Shown one piece after another: positions 12,001 to 23,300 of a DNA stretch of 64,000 nt. Within the stretch, counting starts at the first letter, position 1, and each line of letters starts with the position of its first letter. The stretch comes from Macrophomina tecta (taxonomy: Eukaryota; Ascomycota; Dothideomycetes; Botryosphaeriales; Botryosphaeriaceae). The notes below the pieces were generated by a model, which did not search any database, was not told the origin of the DNA, and worked only from the letters and a program-made list of their open reading frames with translations. The stretch spans positions 2,356,001-2,420,000 of the forward strand of contig JAKSGN010000035.1 of the NCBI GenBank assembly GCA_024180945.1, given 5' to 3'. Both the position numbers and the translations under genes were made by a program.

Positions 12001-14102
12001 GGTGGGAGCATTGCCTGACGACGAATGTCATGGGTATACAACTCTTTCTTCATCATTGAACAATTTTTTGATGAATAAAGAATTTGAGTACAAGAGTGGA
12101 CTCAGGTTATTGCGATAGCTTATATGGTACTGGCTTGGAACGCCCCAGCTCAGGACGTGGCACAACAGAGAGAGGAAGGCAACAAATAAGATCTAGACCT
12201 CAAGGAACTGGGTACTCTGCCGTGGGCTTGGCTACGCATCTTGTCGAGCTTGTGTCTACGGTGTATCCGCTCTCGGTGTCTTGCTGCACACACATTAGGC
12301 TTGCATCCGTGGCCAGAGAAAGCTCTTCCTAACTATAGAACTGGGAATTGGCCCAGAGACATCGCGGCTGCGCATACCAAACTCGATCATTACGGGAGCC
12401 GCGTTTGAGGCCAATGCGGACCCGCAAGACTATCAAAAGACCAGGATTGAAGGAGTCAAGAGCTTGGTGCCACGGCAGGAGGTTAGAAGTCAATGCTGAG
12501 TGCGAGAGCCAATCTGGATTGTTACCGTCGTTCTTGGGCCTAAGAGCATTTGCTCCAAGGATGGGGAAAGAACAAAGGACTTGCGGTCAATCCTGCCACG
12601 TTCTGGTGTTTGACGAGCATATAAAAGACGCAGGGTTCAGAGGGGCGGAACAGTTTCTCGTAGCGCGGAAAGTCTTCAGCACACGAGTTAACGTTGTAGT
12701 TTTGCGACGGATGTTTCGTTCGATACTCAATATGGAGGGCAAAAGTGAGAAATATGACTTCCGTAGCCCTTACGCGCGTACAGGCCCTCTTTTCGCCGAG
12801 CATCATGGTGGACTTGGCACCAGTCAGCCACCGTTCAGCGCGTGATATCGCACGCCCAACTGTACTTACTCAGTCGAAGCCTGCTCAGGTCCTTTTGTGG
12901 GTACAGGCATATAGCTTCAAACCGTGATCACCGCTGAAGCGAGATCATAAGAATAACCAATTCGAGCTATATTGCAATAAGGATGCTCTTGTTCGGACGC
13001 GAGTGTCTTCAGCCTTGCTAGCAATACCTCCTCAAGTCCGAACCAGCGCTTCTCGGCGTACTCGGGTACACGCTTGCGGTTACGGCGAATTGCTTTTCGG
13101 ACCGATCCTAGCTAACAACCTACAGAAACATACCACACTAAGCGAGAGATAATGGAGTCGACAACAGCCATTGCGAGAGCTCTGCACAGGATCAATTTGG
13201 AGACAGTGGTTGGGAATGATATGTCGGCAGTAAGATCTGGGAAGCGCATACGCCATGACAATGACGGAGGAGTCCCAACAATCCAAGGTGGGCGCAAGAC
13301 ACCCGACAGGAGGGAGATGCTTGTGAAGGCGGGCGCCGAAGCAGGAGACCTGCAGTCGGGCCATCGCGATCAATATACTGCGACCGCGCAAGAGCCATCC
13401 CAAGAACCAACCTACGTACAGACCTTCACCTAACGCCGCGCAATCCCGGCGGTACGACCGCTAGCAATCCCAGTCGAATAGCCGAGGAACGAGAGCACGA
13501 GCTTCAGTCGGACGGGCCGGTCCGGAAAGAGGTGATTGTCCGAGAGATGTTTCGTGTCCCGCAACAAAGCCAGACGGGCGCGTTACGGGAAGGGAGTCCG
13601 GGGAAGAGCGGGTTGAAAAGTATAAATCTATGACCTCATGCGTCAGCTCCGGCCTGCAGCAGGAATGATGCAGGCGAGCAGTATGAAAAGTTAAAGTGGT
13701 GGAAGGGTGCATGTACAGTGCTTGCTCTGCATGATGCAAGCTGTCTGAAACAGCGCACACTGAATGATCTGCGACCCGGGCCTGTCTAGATTCTCGAAAT
13801 CGAACTGCGGCGAAGCCAGGCTGCTTGCTGATTCACGCGTGAGAGGGGAAAGAAGAATAAAAAAGCGCGCGCGAGGCGCGGCAGGAAGTGCCCTGTGTTA
13901 CGAGCACGGGTCTGAATCCTTGGGCAGCCTTGGCCCGGAAAAGATACGCGAGCGGAAAATATCCAGGCGTGGTCCGTGAATACCTCCGCCTGCGTTTTTG
14001 GCTGCTGTCATTGGCCCGTTGTGCGGCTCGAGGCAGGGCTTTCAAATTGATTTGAATCCTTGCTGAGACGCACAGATTTGCGGTGACGCGTGAACTGCTC
14101 CC

Positions 14103-14116
14103 GGGGGGGGGGGGGG
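14103..14116. repeat. Poly-G tract, 14 bases
   Basis: An uninterrupted run of 14 G lies about 190 bases beyond the stop of the DUF7703-like gene. Its length is liable to sequencing error. Confidence 0.9.
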
Positions 14117-14300
14117 TGCGTGTTTTGGCTTCATCGGGCATGGTTGCTCGGGGAAGCGGGTCACTGCATGTACTGGGGGCCAACACCGAGTCATTAGACG
14201 TGGGCGTGATGTTGTGCATTTCTCATTACTATTTCGTATCTGTACATGGATGCTAAAGTAGGAGGCAAAAATGGGTATTGTAAAGACGGTGTGCTGATGC

Positions 14301-15437
14301 TTACTCTCCCCGCGAGAGCGTGTGGGTTGGCTCTGGCAGCCTGACGAGCTCCAGCTCTGAAGCCTCCGTCGATATCGACCTAGACTTTTTCGGGTGCACA
14401 ACGTGCGCAATCTGGTCGGGGTCGTGGTCCTGCGAAAAATGCCTCCGTCCCGCGTGGTCGGTCTCCCGATCTTCTGCCCGGATGAACTCGTCTGACTCGA
14501 AGACATCGTGTGATGACGGCTTCTTCGATTTCGGCGGCGGGAACTCTTCGATCTGTGAGAAGACGCCGTCGTCCTTGGAGCCCTTGCTTCTCTTGCCGAA
14601 CGAGAAGGTTTCCATTCGCCGTGAATGGGCTCCTGAGCTGGAATATGCTCGGGCGCCAGAGGACAGAGACCCGCTCTTGATGACGTTGATCAAGTTGTTC
14701 AGGACGGAAAACTCAAGCTTGAGTTTGATGCTGTACACTGCGCTCTTGTAGCACGTCTGGATCTCGTACAGGTTGGAGTATTGGACGCCGAGCAGGGTGA
14801 TGTCGAAGGCCAAAACGATTGCATTGACGGCGATCAAGTGGTGGAGGATCTTGCGCAGCGCTTGGTTGGACATTGGGGTTGGACCGAGGAGCTTTGTCGT
14901 TTCCCAGATGTAGATGACGGAGAGGGAGATCTCCTGCACAGCAAACACCGCGATTTGGATCTTATCCCACACGGTGAACACGCCTAGAAACGGCGCCGGG
15001 TTGGGTGAATTCGCGCCAAAAGCCAGGATGATGAGCGGAGTAGAGAAGACGACGCCGTTGAAGATGATGATGAAGAGGATCCATCGAAGCTTCCTCAGAT
15101 CTCGAACGACCAGGTGCAGGCGCGAGTAGAGCACAATGGACTGCCCGGTGACCATGGCCGGGAAGCCAATGGCGACCATTCCAGTTGACAGCCACCATAA
15201 CGATTCTGACAAGACGCCGAAGAATTTGAGCACGAATCCGAGAGTGTGGGGGAAGATTCCGACGGTTGCGACGATGAAGCTCCAGAAATACAGCCCGCTG
15301 CGCTGCTTGAAGGTGGCGAAGATGATGACGAAGAGTTCGACGACGTTGTAGAATGCGATGGCCAGGAAGCCAGCCATGGTCATGAGGATGGGCAGGCCGG
15401 CAGCAAGAGCTGCGCCGGTGACACCGTCGCTCGCCAT
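14301..15437 (-). CDS. 7TM integral membrane protein, DUF7703-like, 378 residues
   Basis: A single open frame starts at the ATG at 15437. Residues 1-260 hold about seven membrane helices. The loop after helix 3 reads LHLVVRDLRKLRW, and a helix later contains YIWETTKLL; both fit, from memory, the fungal integral-membrane family DUF7703, which resembles rhodopsin-like fungal proteins. Residues 265-378 are polar and charged (rich in S, K, E, D), suggesting a disordered cytoplasmic tail. Ligand and function are unknown. A donor-like GAGTAAGC sits at the stop, so a further 3' exon is possible but not needed. Confidence 0.75.
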   Translation of the reverse strand: MASDGVTGAALAAGLPILMTMAGFLAIAFYNVVELFVIIFATFKQRSGLYFWSFIVATVGIFPHTLGFVLKFFGVLSESLWWLSTGMVAIGFPAMVTGQSIVLYSRLHLVVRDLRKLRWILFIIIFNGVVFSTPLIILAFGANSPNPAPFLGVFTVWDKIQIAVFAVQEISLSVIYIWETTKLLGPTPMSNQALRKILHHLIAVNAIVLAFDITLLGVQYSNLYEIQTCYKSAVYSIKLKLEFSVLNNLINVIKSGSLSSGARAYSSSGAHSRRMETFSFGKRSKGSKDDGVFSQIEEFPPPKSKKPSSHDVFESDEFIRAEDRETDHAGRRHFSQDHDPDQIAHVVHPKKSRSISTEASELELVRLPEPTHTLSRGE

Positions 15438-18381
15438 GGTGCGAGAGAAGGCGTCGAGTCGTGCAGCAGATGAGGCTGTGGAAGAAGGCGAGGCCGTTGA
15501 CCGTTAAGCCGGGGGAGAGAAAGGCTAATGAGTCAGGTACTCTCGTCGTCCAAGAGACCAAGAATAGTGCAGGGGTGGCTAAATTTCAGGAGACGATGAG
15601 GTTAAAGGATTGGATGATCTGTAGACGGAAGCGTTCCGAGCCCCAAAATGGACGACTGCTTGACGGACCCGTACTCATGGTCGGCAGACCCTGGTTCACG
15701 ATTTATATCCTTCACTGCTGCTCACGCGGCTGAGGAGCAACTGATCAGGATCTGGTACCGTCGCTTCCTGCCTCCCTTCGTTCCCCGTCTGGCTTTCCCC
15801 GTTCCCCGCAGGTCTAGCAGAGCTAAGCGAGAGGGCTGTTTGTCTCAGGCACACGGTGCCGTCGATCAGCCTGCCGTGATGTGCATGTTTCTTCGCTTTC
15901 ATGGCGGGATGATCGCAGGATTGGAGGTTTGCTGCAACCACAGGCCATCCTTACTCTATCTCGGGCTACATGGCCCGCCTTGCATGGCGAACTGCTTGCC
16001 CCATTACAGGCAGCCGAAGAAATAGGCGGCCCCTCAATTTCCCTCCCCAGGCTGGCGCGGTGGCTCTACGAGGCGTATCGGAACTAAGCCGTCCGCGCGG
16101 CCAGCAGGATTTCGGGACCACCCACTGCCATTCCACCTCGCCCGGTGGATCTGCGTGCCTGGTGCTGAAGAAATCAGCAGATGGATGCGCGCAAAGATGC
16201 AGGTTCGCCCAGGCGGGGCCGTGTAAAGAGCGGGCCGGAAACAGACGGCGCATCAAGTAGCGCATGGTTAGTGCGGCGCTGTGGTGGCACTTCACATGCT
16301 AAGGCCTATCAGAGGCGGTAGTGTCCGTATCGAACACCGGGCTCCCTCCGGAGGCCGGGGCGTCCTCCGCGGGCGTCGTCGAACATGCCGCCCAACGGTC
16401 TTCTCAGCGCCGGAGGGCGGCGTCGAGAGTAGAGTGAGCTGTGGAGTGCTGTCGAGTGTTGTGGAGCGCGCAGCCGCAGTCTCTTGTGGTTCCCGCCATG
16501 GCGCGAAAGGATCGAGAGCTGAGCGGCGGACGCACTTCCGCGAGGCCGCCGTACACAGCCCCATGTATGGCGCCGAGCATCCCTTTCGGACGCTAAGAAC
16601 ACCTAGCCCCAGGAACGCATGCGGGGCTGGACGGGCAGGACAGGAACCTGAGCTGTGCAAGAAGGGTCGCCAAGTCGTTAGTCGGGCAGCAACGCTCGTT
16701 TATTCCGTGCTTCTGTTCTTTGGTTCGCGCGCTCTCTCCGCTTTTCCGCGGGAACCGTCGCCCTACTTCGCTCTGGGCCCTACAGACATCTGTACGTTAG
16801 CCTTCTCCTGCACATACACTGCTACGAAATGTGAGCGTTCACATTACGCTTTGTTGCTCGCAGCCCGAGCACATACTACGCCCGGCAAGCCTATCATTTG
16901 TGCACCTCAAATGCGGCTTCGCTCCAAGGGTCCATCAGCATGGCAGGGTCGCTTGCTGTGTCGTTGTGTTTGGCTTGGATGCTCGTGTCCTTAGGCTGTC
17001 CCAGCTCCCGCTAACTCACGTCCGCCTCTCCCGCGCTCCACTCGGAGCGTCCCGGTGGCGATTAGATACGAAAATGGCAGAGGTTGGGCTATACGCTCTA
17101 GGCTATCCTCTCCCTTGTCACAAGACAAGCCTTTGCGGGCGCGCAGTGAACCAATTCGACAAGCCTGCCGCTTCGAACTCACCAAACGATCACCTGCGTG
17201 TTATCCTGCAGCGCGCAGCCCGGAGAATTTTCTTTTTCTCGCATCTCGGAGATCCGCTGTCCCAAGATTGCCCTTCATGCGTCTCGAAAAGCTTTGGCCT
17301 TCAGTTCCCTTCACACCTGGCATCGCGCACGGCAGGCAATTGCTTAGTACTGGTGACCCCTCCTCAGACACCAGCCGATGGACCGAATCCGAAACAGTAC
17401 ACGGGCCCCGAGATCCTCACAACCCTCCCCGAGGTTCGACTTGCGTAACAGGCTGTGGCGATTTAAGCCCAAGCCCAAGCTACTGCGGGCCGCGCTTGGC
17501 AAGGTGCAGACGGAGGATGAGAGCCTGAAGCTATCTGCGCGGCCACTAGTACTCACCCTCTCATCTATCCCAGATCAGACCGCAGCAGCGGCTCTGCCAA
17601 AACAGTTTAGCTTTTCGTTCCTTTCCGCCGTGCGTTCGCAGCTGTGACCGGGGACTGAAGCAGATCGGCTGCAGGAGGTCAGCCACCATCTGCCACTGAA
17701 GGAAAATCACGCCACGAGGCAGAGACGGGTTGGCCCTCTTTCTTCTGCCAAGGCGGGGAATGGTCCTCCACGGAGATGACCGTTCTCAGGAGCCTCAGAA
17801 GCTAATAGTCCCGCCATGGGATGAGGTCCGAAGATGCTGGGTCCCATCAGTGCAGTGCGTCCTTTTGAGGATGTCACGGCAGGATCTATCGGTGGCGTGC
17901 GGGATCACTTCCCGCGGCGCCTCTCGCTTGTATTGCCACCGCAGCGGCCAAAAAGCAATGTTCAGCAGACTCTGGCTGCTCATGCTACGAGCATGAAGGG
18001 GGTCAGTGACGGTCCCCCTTTGTCGTGGGCCTTCTTGTGGAGATCAACATCACTTACTACCTTGGTCGGCACTGGTACGAGCACAGGTTCATTCAATTCC
18101 TCCATTCCAGTGCGCTGCCGCAGCTTCTCAGCGACGAGGGCTGGGTCAGAAGAATGCAACCTGCTCGTGCGAAGGGAATCAGAAGCATACGTCCAGTTGT
18201 GAGCGTGATCAATTACTTGAACACTTGCATCTGCACGATTGCTTCTACTCCTTCTACACCTCTCTGCTCTTGCATCTGTAATGCCTTCGACATTGCCCTC
18301 GTATGCGCGTCACGGGGTAGCTAGAGTGATTGCCACTCCAACTCTTCGTGCGGGTCCTCACACACGCTTCCGCTTCTGAGT
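15438..18381. other. Gene-poor block of about 2.9 kb
   Basis: Many overlapping frames of 60-240 codons occur on both strands. Their composition is arginine- and serine-heavy with no motif, exon phase pattern or hydrophobic segment that supports a gene. The left end is the upstream region of the DUF7703-like gene; the right end is downstream of the sugar transporter. Confidence 0.5.
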
Positions 18382-20222
18382 TTATAGATCCGCAATGTTG
18401 GCCACATGAGCGTGGGTCACCGCAGCCTCAGGATCTTTCACAGAACTCGTCTTCGTCGTCTCCGCACCACCCTGCGCCATCTGCGCTTTGAGTTCGGCAA
18501 ACTTCTTCTCCGCATCCCACACCCATGGAGTATCTGCAGTAAAGAGCAAATCCATCTCCTCCAAAGTCCGCTGGTTGCTCTCCGGGTACAGAGCCCAAAC
18601 CATGGGTATGGTGATGACGTTGCAAGCGCCAAAAATGTACAGCGTCTTCTCACCGATCGCATTAAACATGACCGGGCACAGCAGCGTTAGCCAGCCGTTT
18701 CCGATGCTCCACCCAACCACACCCCACGCATTGCCTTTCGCCCGGACCTCCAGAGGGAAGATTTCAGCGGGAAATAACCTTTTTTTTTTCGACAGTCCGT
18801 TAGTTTCGCCTTTGCCCTGCCTGTGGGCGCAACGAGGAGTTTGAACACTTACCAGGGCACTGTGAGCCACGTGGCACCGAAGACGGAGGTGAAGATGAAG
18901 ACGAACGACGCGGCAGCCGCGCCATACGACTCTGCTGCAGAAGTGTTGCCGGCGGCGCGCGCGTCGAGGCCTCCCCGAGCCATGCCGCCCGCCAGGAACA
19001 TGGCGATCCCCTGGCCGACCGAGCCCCAGTACAGCGTCCACCGGCGCCCGATGCGGTCAAGGGTGAAGACGCACACGAGCGTCGAGAACATGTAGAAGAT
19101 GTTGTTCAGCCCGCTTATCCACTGGCTCTTCGTAGCGTCGAAGCCGGCGATGCGGAAGATGGTCGGCGCGTAGATCGTCACGCCAGCGATGCCCACCCAC
19201 TCCTGCATGATCTGGAGCCAGATGACGAGCTGCACGCGCCGTCCGGTGTGCAGCTTGCCCGAGCCGATGCCGAAGAGCATGTGGAAGTAGGAGTGCTGCT
19301 TCGACGTCTTCTTCTCCAGCTCGGCGATGGCCTTGATGTCTTCAAACTCTAGGGCCGCTTTGTGCGCGTCCTCTCCGGTGCTGCCACGCAGCCTTCCCAG
19401 GATGTAACGAGCCTCCTCTTCGCGGCCGACGCGGACGAGCCACCGTGGCGACTCCGGGAAGAACCATACGATGGCCAGGAGGAGCAGAAGAGGGATGATT
19501 TGAAATGCGATCGGGAACCTCCAGCGGAAGGCGGACGCACCGCCGTCGATGTACGAAAGACCGCTGGGACGGACGTGTCAGCCATCTGGTCTCGGTGAAT
19601 TTCAATCACTCATCTTACAACTCCAGCCAGTACGCAACCACAACACCGAAGATGTTCAGCGTGAACTCAATGGCAATAAACTGCCCTCGGGAGGTGTGCT
19701 CAGCAGTCTCCGTAGCCCAGACCGGGACAATGGCATTCAGAATGCCCGTACCAATACCGTTCACCGCACGCGCTGTTGCACAACATCAGCTCCCATCTGA
19801 CACCTCGTCATCATCCAGCACCCAGGACACCCACCGCAGATCATCCAGTCCGCGTTCTGCGCCGAGCACTGCAGCGCCGCGCCCACAATCGCCCACGCCG
19901 CGCCCAGCGCAATCGTCTTGATCCTGCCGACCTTGTCGCCCACCCACCCGCCGATCAGGGCCCCGAACAGCGTGCCCAGATAATACACCGACACGATGCC
20001 GCCCTGCAGCAGGCTGTCCGTCACCACCGGGTCGCCCGTCGCCTCGTCGACGTAGCCGAAGCGCATCAGGTCGATGTAGTCCTTGGCGTTGTTCACGCCG
20101 CCCATCATGCCCTGGTCGTAGCCGAAGAAGAAGATGGACAGCGCCGCGACGCAGTTGATCGCGATGAGGAGGCGGCGCTTCTCCAGCGCGTCGGCGACGT
20201 TCCACCGCTTGGCGCGCGCCAT
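18382..20222 (-). CDS. MFS sugar (hexose-type) transporter, 549 residues
   Basis: Four exons fit in phase: 20222-19835, 19772-19619, 19563-18853 and 18778-18382. The product is a sugar porter of the major facilitator superfamily with twelve predicted helices. Hallmarks in order: FFFGYDQGMMGG in helix 1, GDKVGRIKT after helix 2, ICARAVNGIGTG in helix 4, PESPRWLVRVGREEEA before the central loop, LDRIGRRWTL after helix 8, PAEIFPLEVRAKGNA near helix 10, and PES..RTLEEMD in the tail. The Q-rich part of helix 7 (QIMQEWVGIAG) lies in exon 3. The substrate is probably a monosaccharide, not determined. The last intron ends in a poly-A stretch before AG, with ACTAAC about 20 bases upstream. (GA)n and a possible TATA element lie upstream. 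Confidence 0.9.
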
Positions 20223-20248
20223 GGTCGAAGGGCTGTCGTCGGGTTCCG

Positions 20249-20249
<1 letters not shown>

Positions 20250-20277
<28 letters not shown>
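20250..20277. repeat. (GA)14 microsatellite upstream of the sugar transporter
   Basis: Fourteen GA units lie 28 bases from the start codon, so on the coding strand this is a CT-rich tract in the 5' untranslated region or core promoter. Pyrimidine tracts are common there in filamentous fungi. Confidence 0.9.
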
Positions 20278-20281
<4 letters not shown>

Positions 20282-20375
20282 TGTGCGCGAGAGGCGGCCG
20301 GGTTGCTGCGATGCGTAGAAGAACTCACGGCAGTCAAACGCGCGGTGAGCTATGTGCGCGCGCCCGCCCGCCCGC

Positions 20376-20384
20376 GATATATAG
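20376..20384 (-). promoter_or_regulatory. Possible TATA element of the sugar transporter gene
   Basis: On the minus strand the sequence reads CTATATATC, about 155 bases upstream of the ATG at 20222. Position and composition fit a TATA box, but no transcription start is known. Confidence 0.3.
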
Positions 20385-23300
20385 ATGTCTCATGCGCTTT
20401 TTGAAGCAGGGCGCATGCGAATGCCGACAGCGGGGCCAGCTATCCCGAGGGCTCACCACCGATGACGGCATTCGTCCCGAGCCTGTCCCCGTCGGCGTTT
20501 GATATTTTGTGTTTGCGCTTTCTCTCGTGCCTTGCATGGCGCTCGGGTTTGCCCGATTCGGGAGTTCCGGCGGGCGGAATGGACAGAAGCGGGGGCGGAT
20601 TGCAAGACGGAACAGTGATGATGCGCGGATCACTGGGTGCTTTGGGGCGAGCCGCGGAGAGACTTTTTGTGGGGTCCCGTGGGGCGAGTGGGAGGTGCTG
20701 CTCTTTCGCGGGCCTAGCCTCGTGATTTTTGAGTCTTCGCCGATCTGCGCTGTGCCTTGCTTTTCGGCGACGGACGATTCTGGTGTTTGATAGCGCCGGA
20801 CCGCGTGCCAACGTTCCTTATGCTTTGCCTTTGCTCGTTGTATTTCAAGTGTCAGTGCCCCCATCAGCATCGCCTCGACTGGCTTCTATGTCCATGAATG
20901 CAGGATGCTCAACAGCTTGAGCCGAGAAGGCTGGCAATACCACGAGAGTGATACCTTTTGGAACGTGCAACCAGTACGTGACAGTCAAATACCTTCCCAG
21001 TGCATTTATTCTGAGGATAGATTGGCTTACGAGCTTGCAGCATGGTAATGCGCGCTGACGACCGAGCCAGGACTCATGTTCGTGAATAGCTGATCGCAAG
21101 GATTGGCAGCAAGCACGGCGTGTGCGGACGCCCTTCGTGAACATAAGCGTCTGCCAAGAGGCTTTCGTATTGCTTGCATCAAAAGTTGATCACTTAGGAA
21201 ATGAGTCGGAAAGCTCACCATTGAGTCATGTCCCACTTCGGCTAATTGCAGTATCACATCCAGTAATGTCAGCCTAGGTCCTGCGGCCTAGTGAACGTCA
21301 CGTCGGGAGTCTTGACTTGGCTTAAGGCCGCCCACGGTTGGGAAATTGATGCGGGTGGTGTGCTCTCCATGAATGGCGTATGCCAAACCCTGCCGTGACC
21401 GAAGTAGCTGAAAGCCGACTGCCTCGATGTTCCTGCAGCTACCTTATCTGGGCATTATGACTTGGGAGATGACGAGCCATGTGTGTTTGCGGCGGGTCCT
21501 TGGCAGTAGACTGGAGACAGGGAGGCACGGACACGTTGCTCTCCTCACAGACGAAGGATTAGACTTCACGTCATTCTTATTCCCACTGCACCGTTTGCTC
21601 GGCCAGTCCAGAGCCAGATATTAACCTTTCCTCACTAACCTCTACTACCGCATCATTCGACCTCTCGCCTTCTTGGCGCTCCTCCTTCATGCGACAGACC
21701 TCTCCCTTCCCAACGACAGCCATACTAGCCCGGCACCGTGACTGCCAGCGGCGTAAAGCACGCGCTATCAGTGAGGGCTGCTGCAGAAGCTGCGTCTACG
21801 TTTCCAGCCTTTCGATGGGCAATGTAGATTGCCGGATGGAGAGAAGCCGCGAGGGCCTGGGTACCTGGAACCCATTGCGCGTGCAGCCGGAGGCGTCAGG
21901 TTGGACAGAGTGGATATGCATGCAACCATGTCACTCTCCATTGTTGCGGGAACGAAACCGTCAACAATAGTGTTGAGTGAGCTATGCGTCTACTGAGCGG
22001 ACATCCGGAAGAAATTTGTACCAGGTGTTTAACCGACTCAAGATCAAGGATTGATTGTGGAGTATAGGAGTAGAAGCCTCTAGAAGCTAGGATATTTGCC
22101 TGCAGGTAGGCAGTGAGGAAGGTTTGCGCTTTTACCTATCATCGCCAATTAGTCCTCAACGAGGAAATATGCCCTCTTCTAGATGCTCTGCTTGCAGAGA
22201 CTGGAGCAGGCCGAGCTTTTCAGCGACGCAGTGCACAAAAATATGGCAATTTCGATTCATCTACGGGCAAGGGTTGCCAAACATCGACTTCGACGATAAG
22301 AGAGGGGTTTGAGCCGTTCTTGTAAGGGCTGCACGTTCAACTACAACGTGGCCAGCTGGCCAGCGATGATGCTTCCCTTGTTACTTTGGTCTGTTGTATG
22401 ACGGCGTGCACGTGATAGGCGATGAGCTTCGTGAATGGCGAGGTACCTGAAGCAGGCAGTCATTGTGGCGATGCATTAATGTGTAAGCATTTTATTTCCG
22501 AAGCACAAGGAACACGCATCAAGTTGATACATGGTTCGATACCGGCGTTCAGCTGGTCACCGTGTAGCTGTAAATGGTGGCGATAATAGACCGGGTGTTG
22601 GTCAGCAAGTTTGCTACTTTGATGAGTGTGGCCTGGATGGGTAGCGTGGATCTCTAACAAATCAGTCCGCTACTCCTTTACCAGTCGTCTGGGCCCGCTA
22701 ATTTGAGATACGTCATCTGTTCATAGCGATGATCTATGGCATTACAAATTGAATGAGCATTCAAAAGAGAAGTAAAAGCCACAGGCGTTGGCTTTGACAG
22801 CCAATGTGCCGCTTGCCATCTTCACAGCAGCACTGAAAACAAGAGTCCAGTTAGTTCAAGGGAAAAATGAGGTGCCGTCTCCGTCATTGTCAGCGCGGTT
22901 TCCTCAACACTCCCCAGCACTATATGAGGATCCTCCCGACATAGAAAGTACGCCATTTTCATTTCCATATACCCAGGTCAGACGGATGCATTTGGACTAA
23001 TGGCAAAACCGCGAGACGGATAGATTGTGTTGGTTGCAGGTGAATGCTGCAGCGGAGATCAGGGGCGCAACTCGAAACCTCCAACAAGAACCTATCAGTC
23101 GAAAGTGAGGCTGAGCCTGGGTATTCTCGGCTTTGCAGGAGCTTGAGACAGGCAGGTAAAGGCGAGGCGAGACATCCTTCCAAAACGAGCTCCACTACCT
23201 TGACGAGGCGGAAACCCGGCATGACCAAAATGTCCGGGAATCGACGTGAGAGGCAGATGGATGAATATTAATTGGAGCTGAATATGGTGATAGGCCTTGT

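Larger units (their letters stand above)
8545..14300. other. Gene-poor block of about 5.8 kb
   Basis: No intact gene is supported. Two stretches look like coding remnants. On the minus strand, 9693-9484 encodes about 70 residues of ordinary composition, including SESLITQ-like text and HMEQLLRASHPMSELRD, without a domain I can name. On the plus strand, about 12290-12500 contains an open segment reading ...LTIELGIGPETSRLRIP... that ends at a stop and lacks a start. Both are isolated and their neighbouring frames are broken. A poly-T run (11978-12000) and a poly-G run (14103-14116) also lie here. Confidence 0.45.

Noticed and set aside
16281..16994. 237-codon plus-strand open frame
   Set aside because: No domain, biased composition, overlapped by frames of similar length on both strands; no support for coding.
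22520..22560. GGTTCGATACC as a possible tRNA T-arm
   Set aside because: No matching acceptor stem, anticodon arm or B-box/A-box spacing around it.
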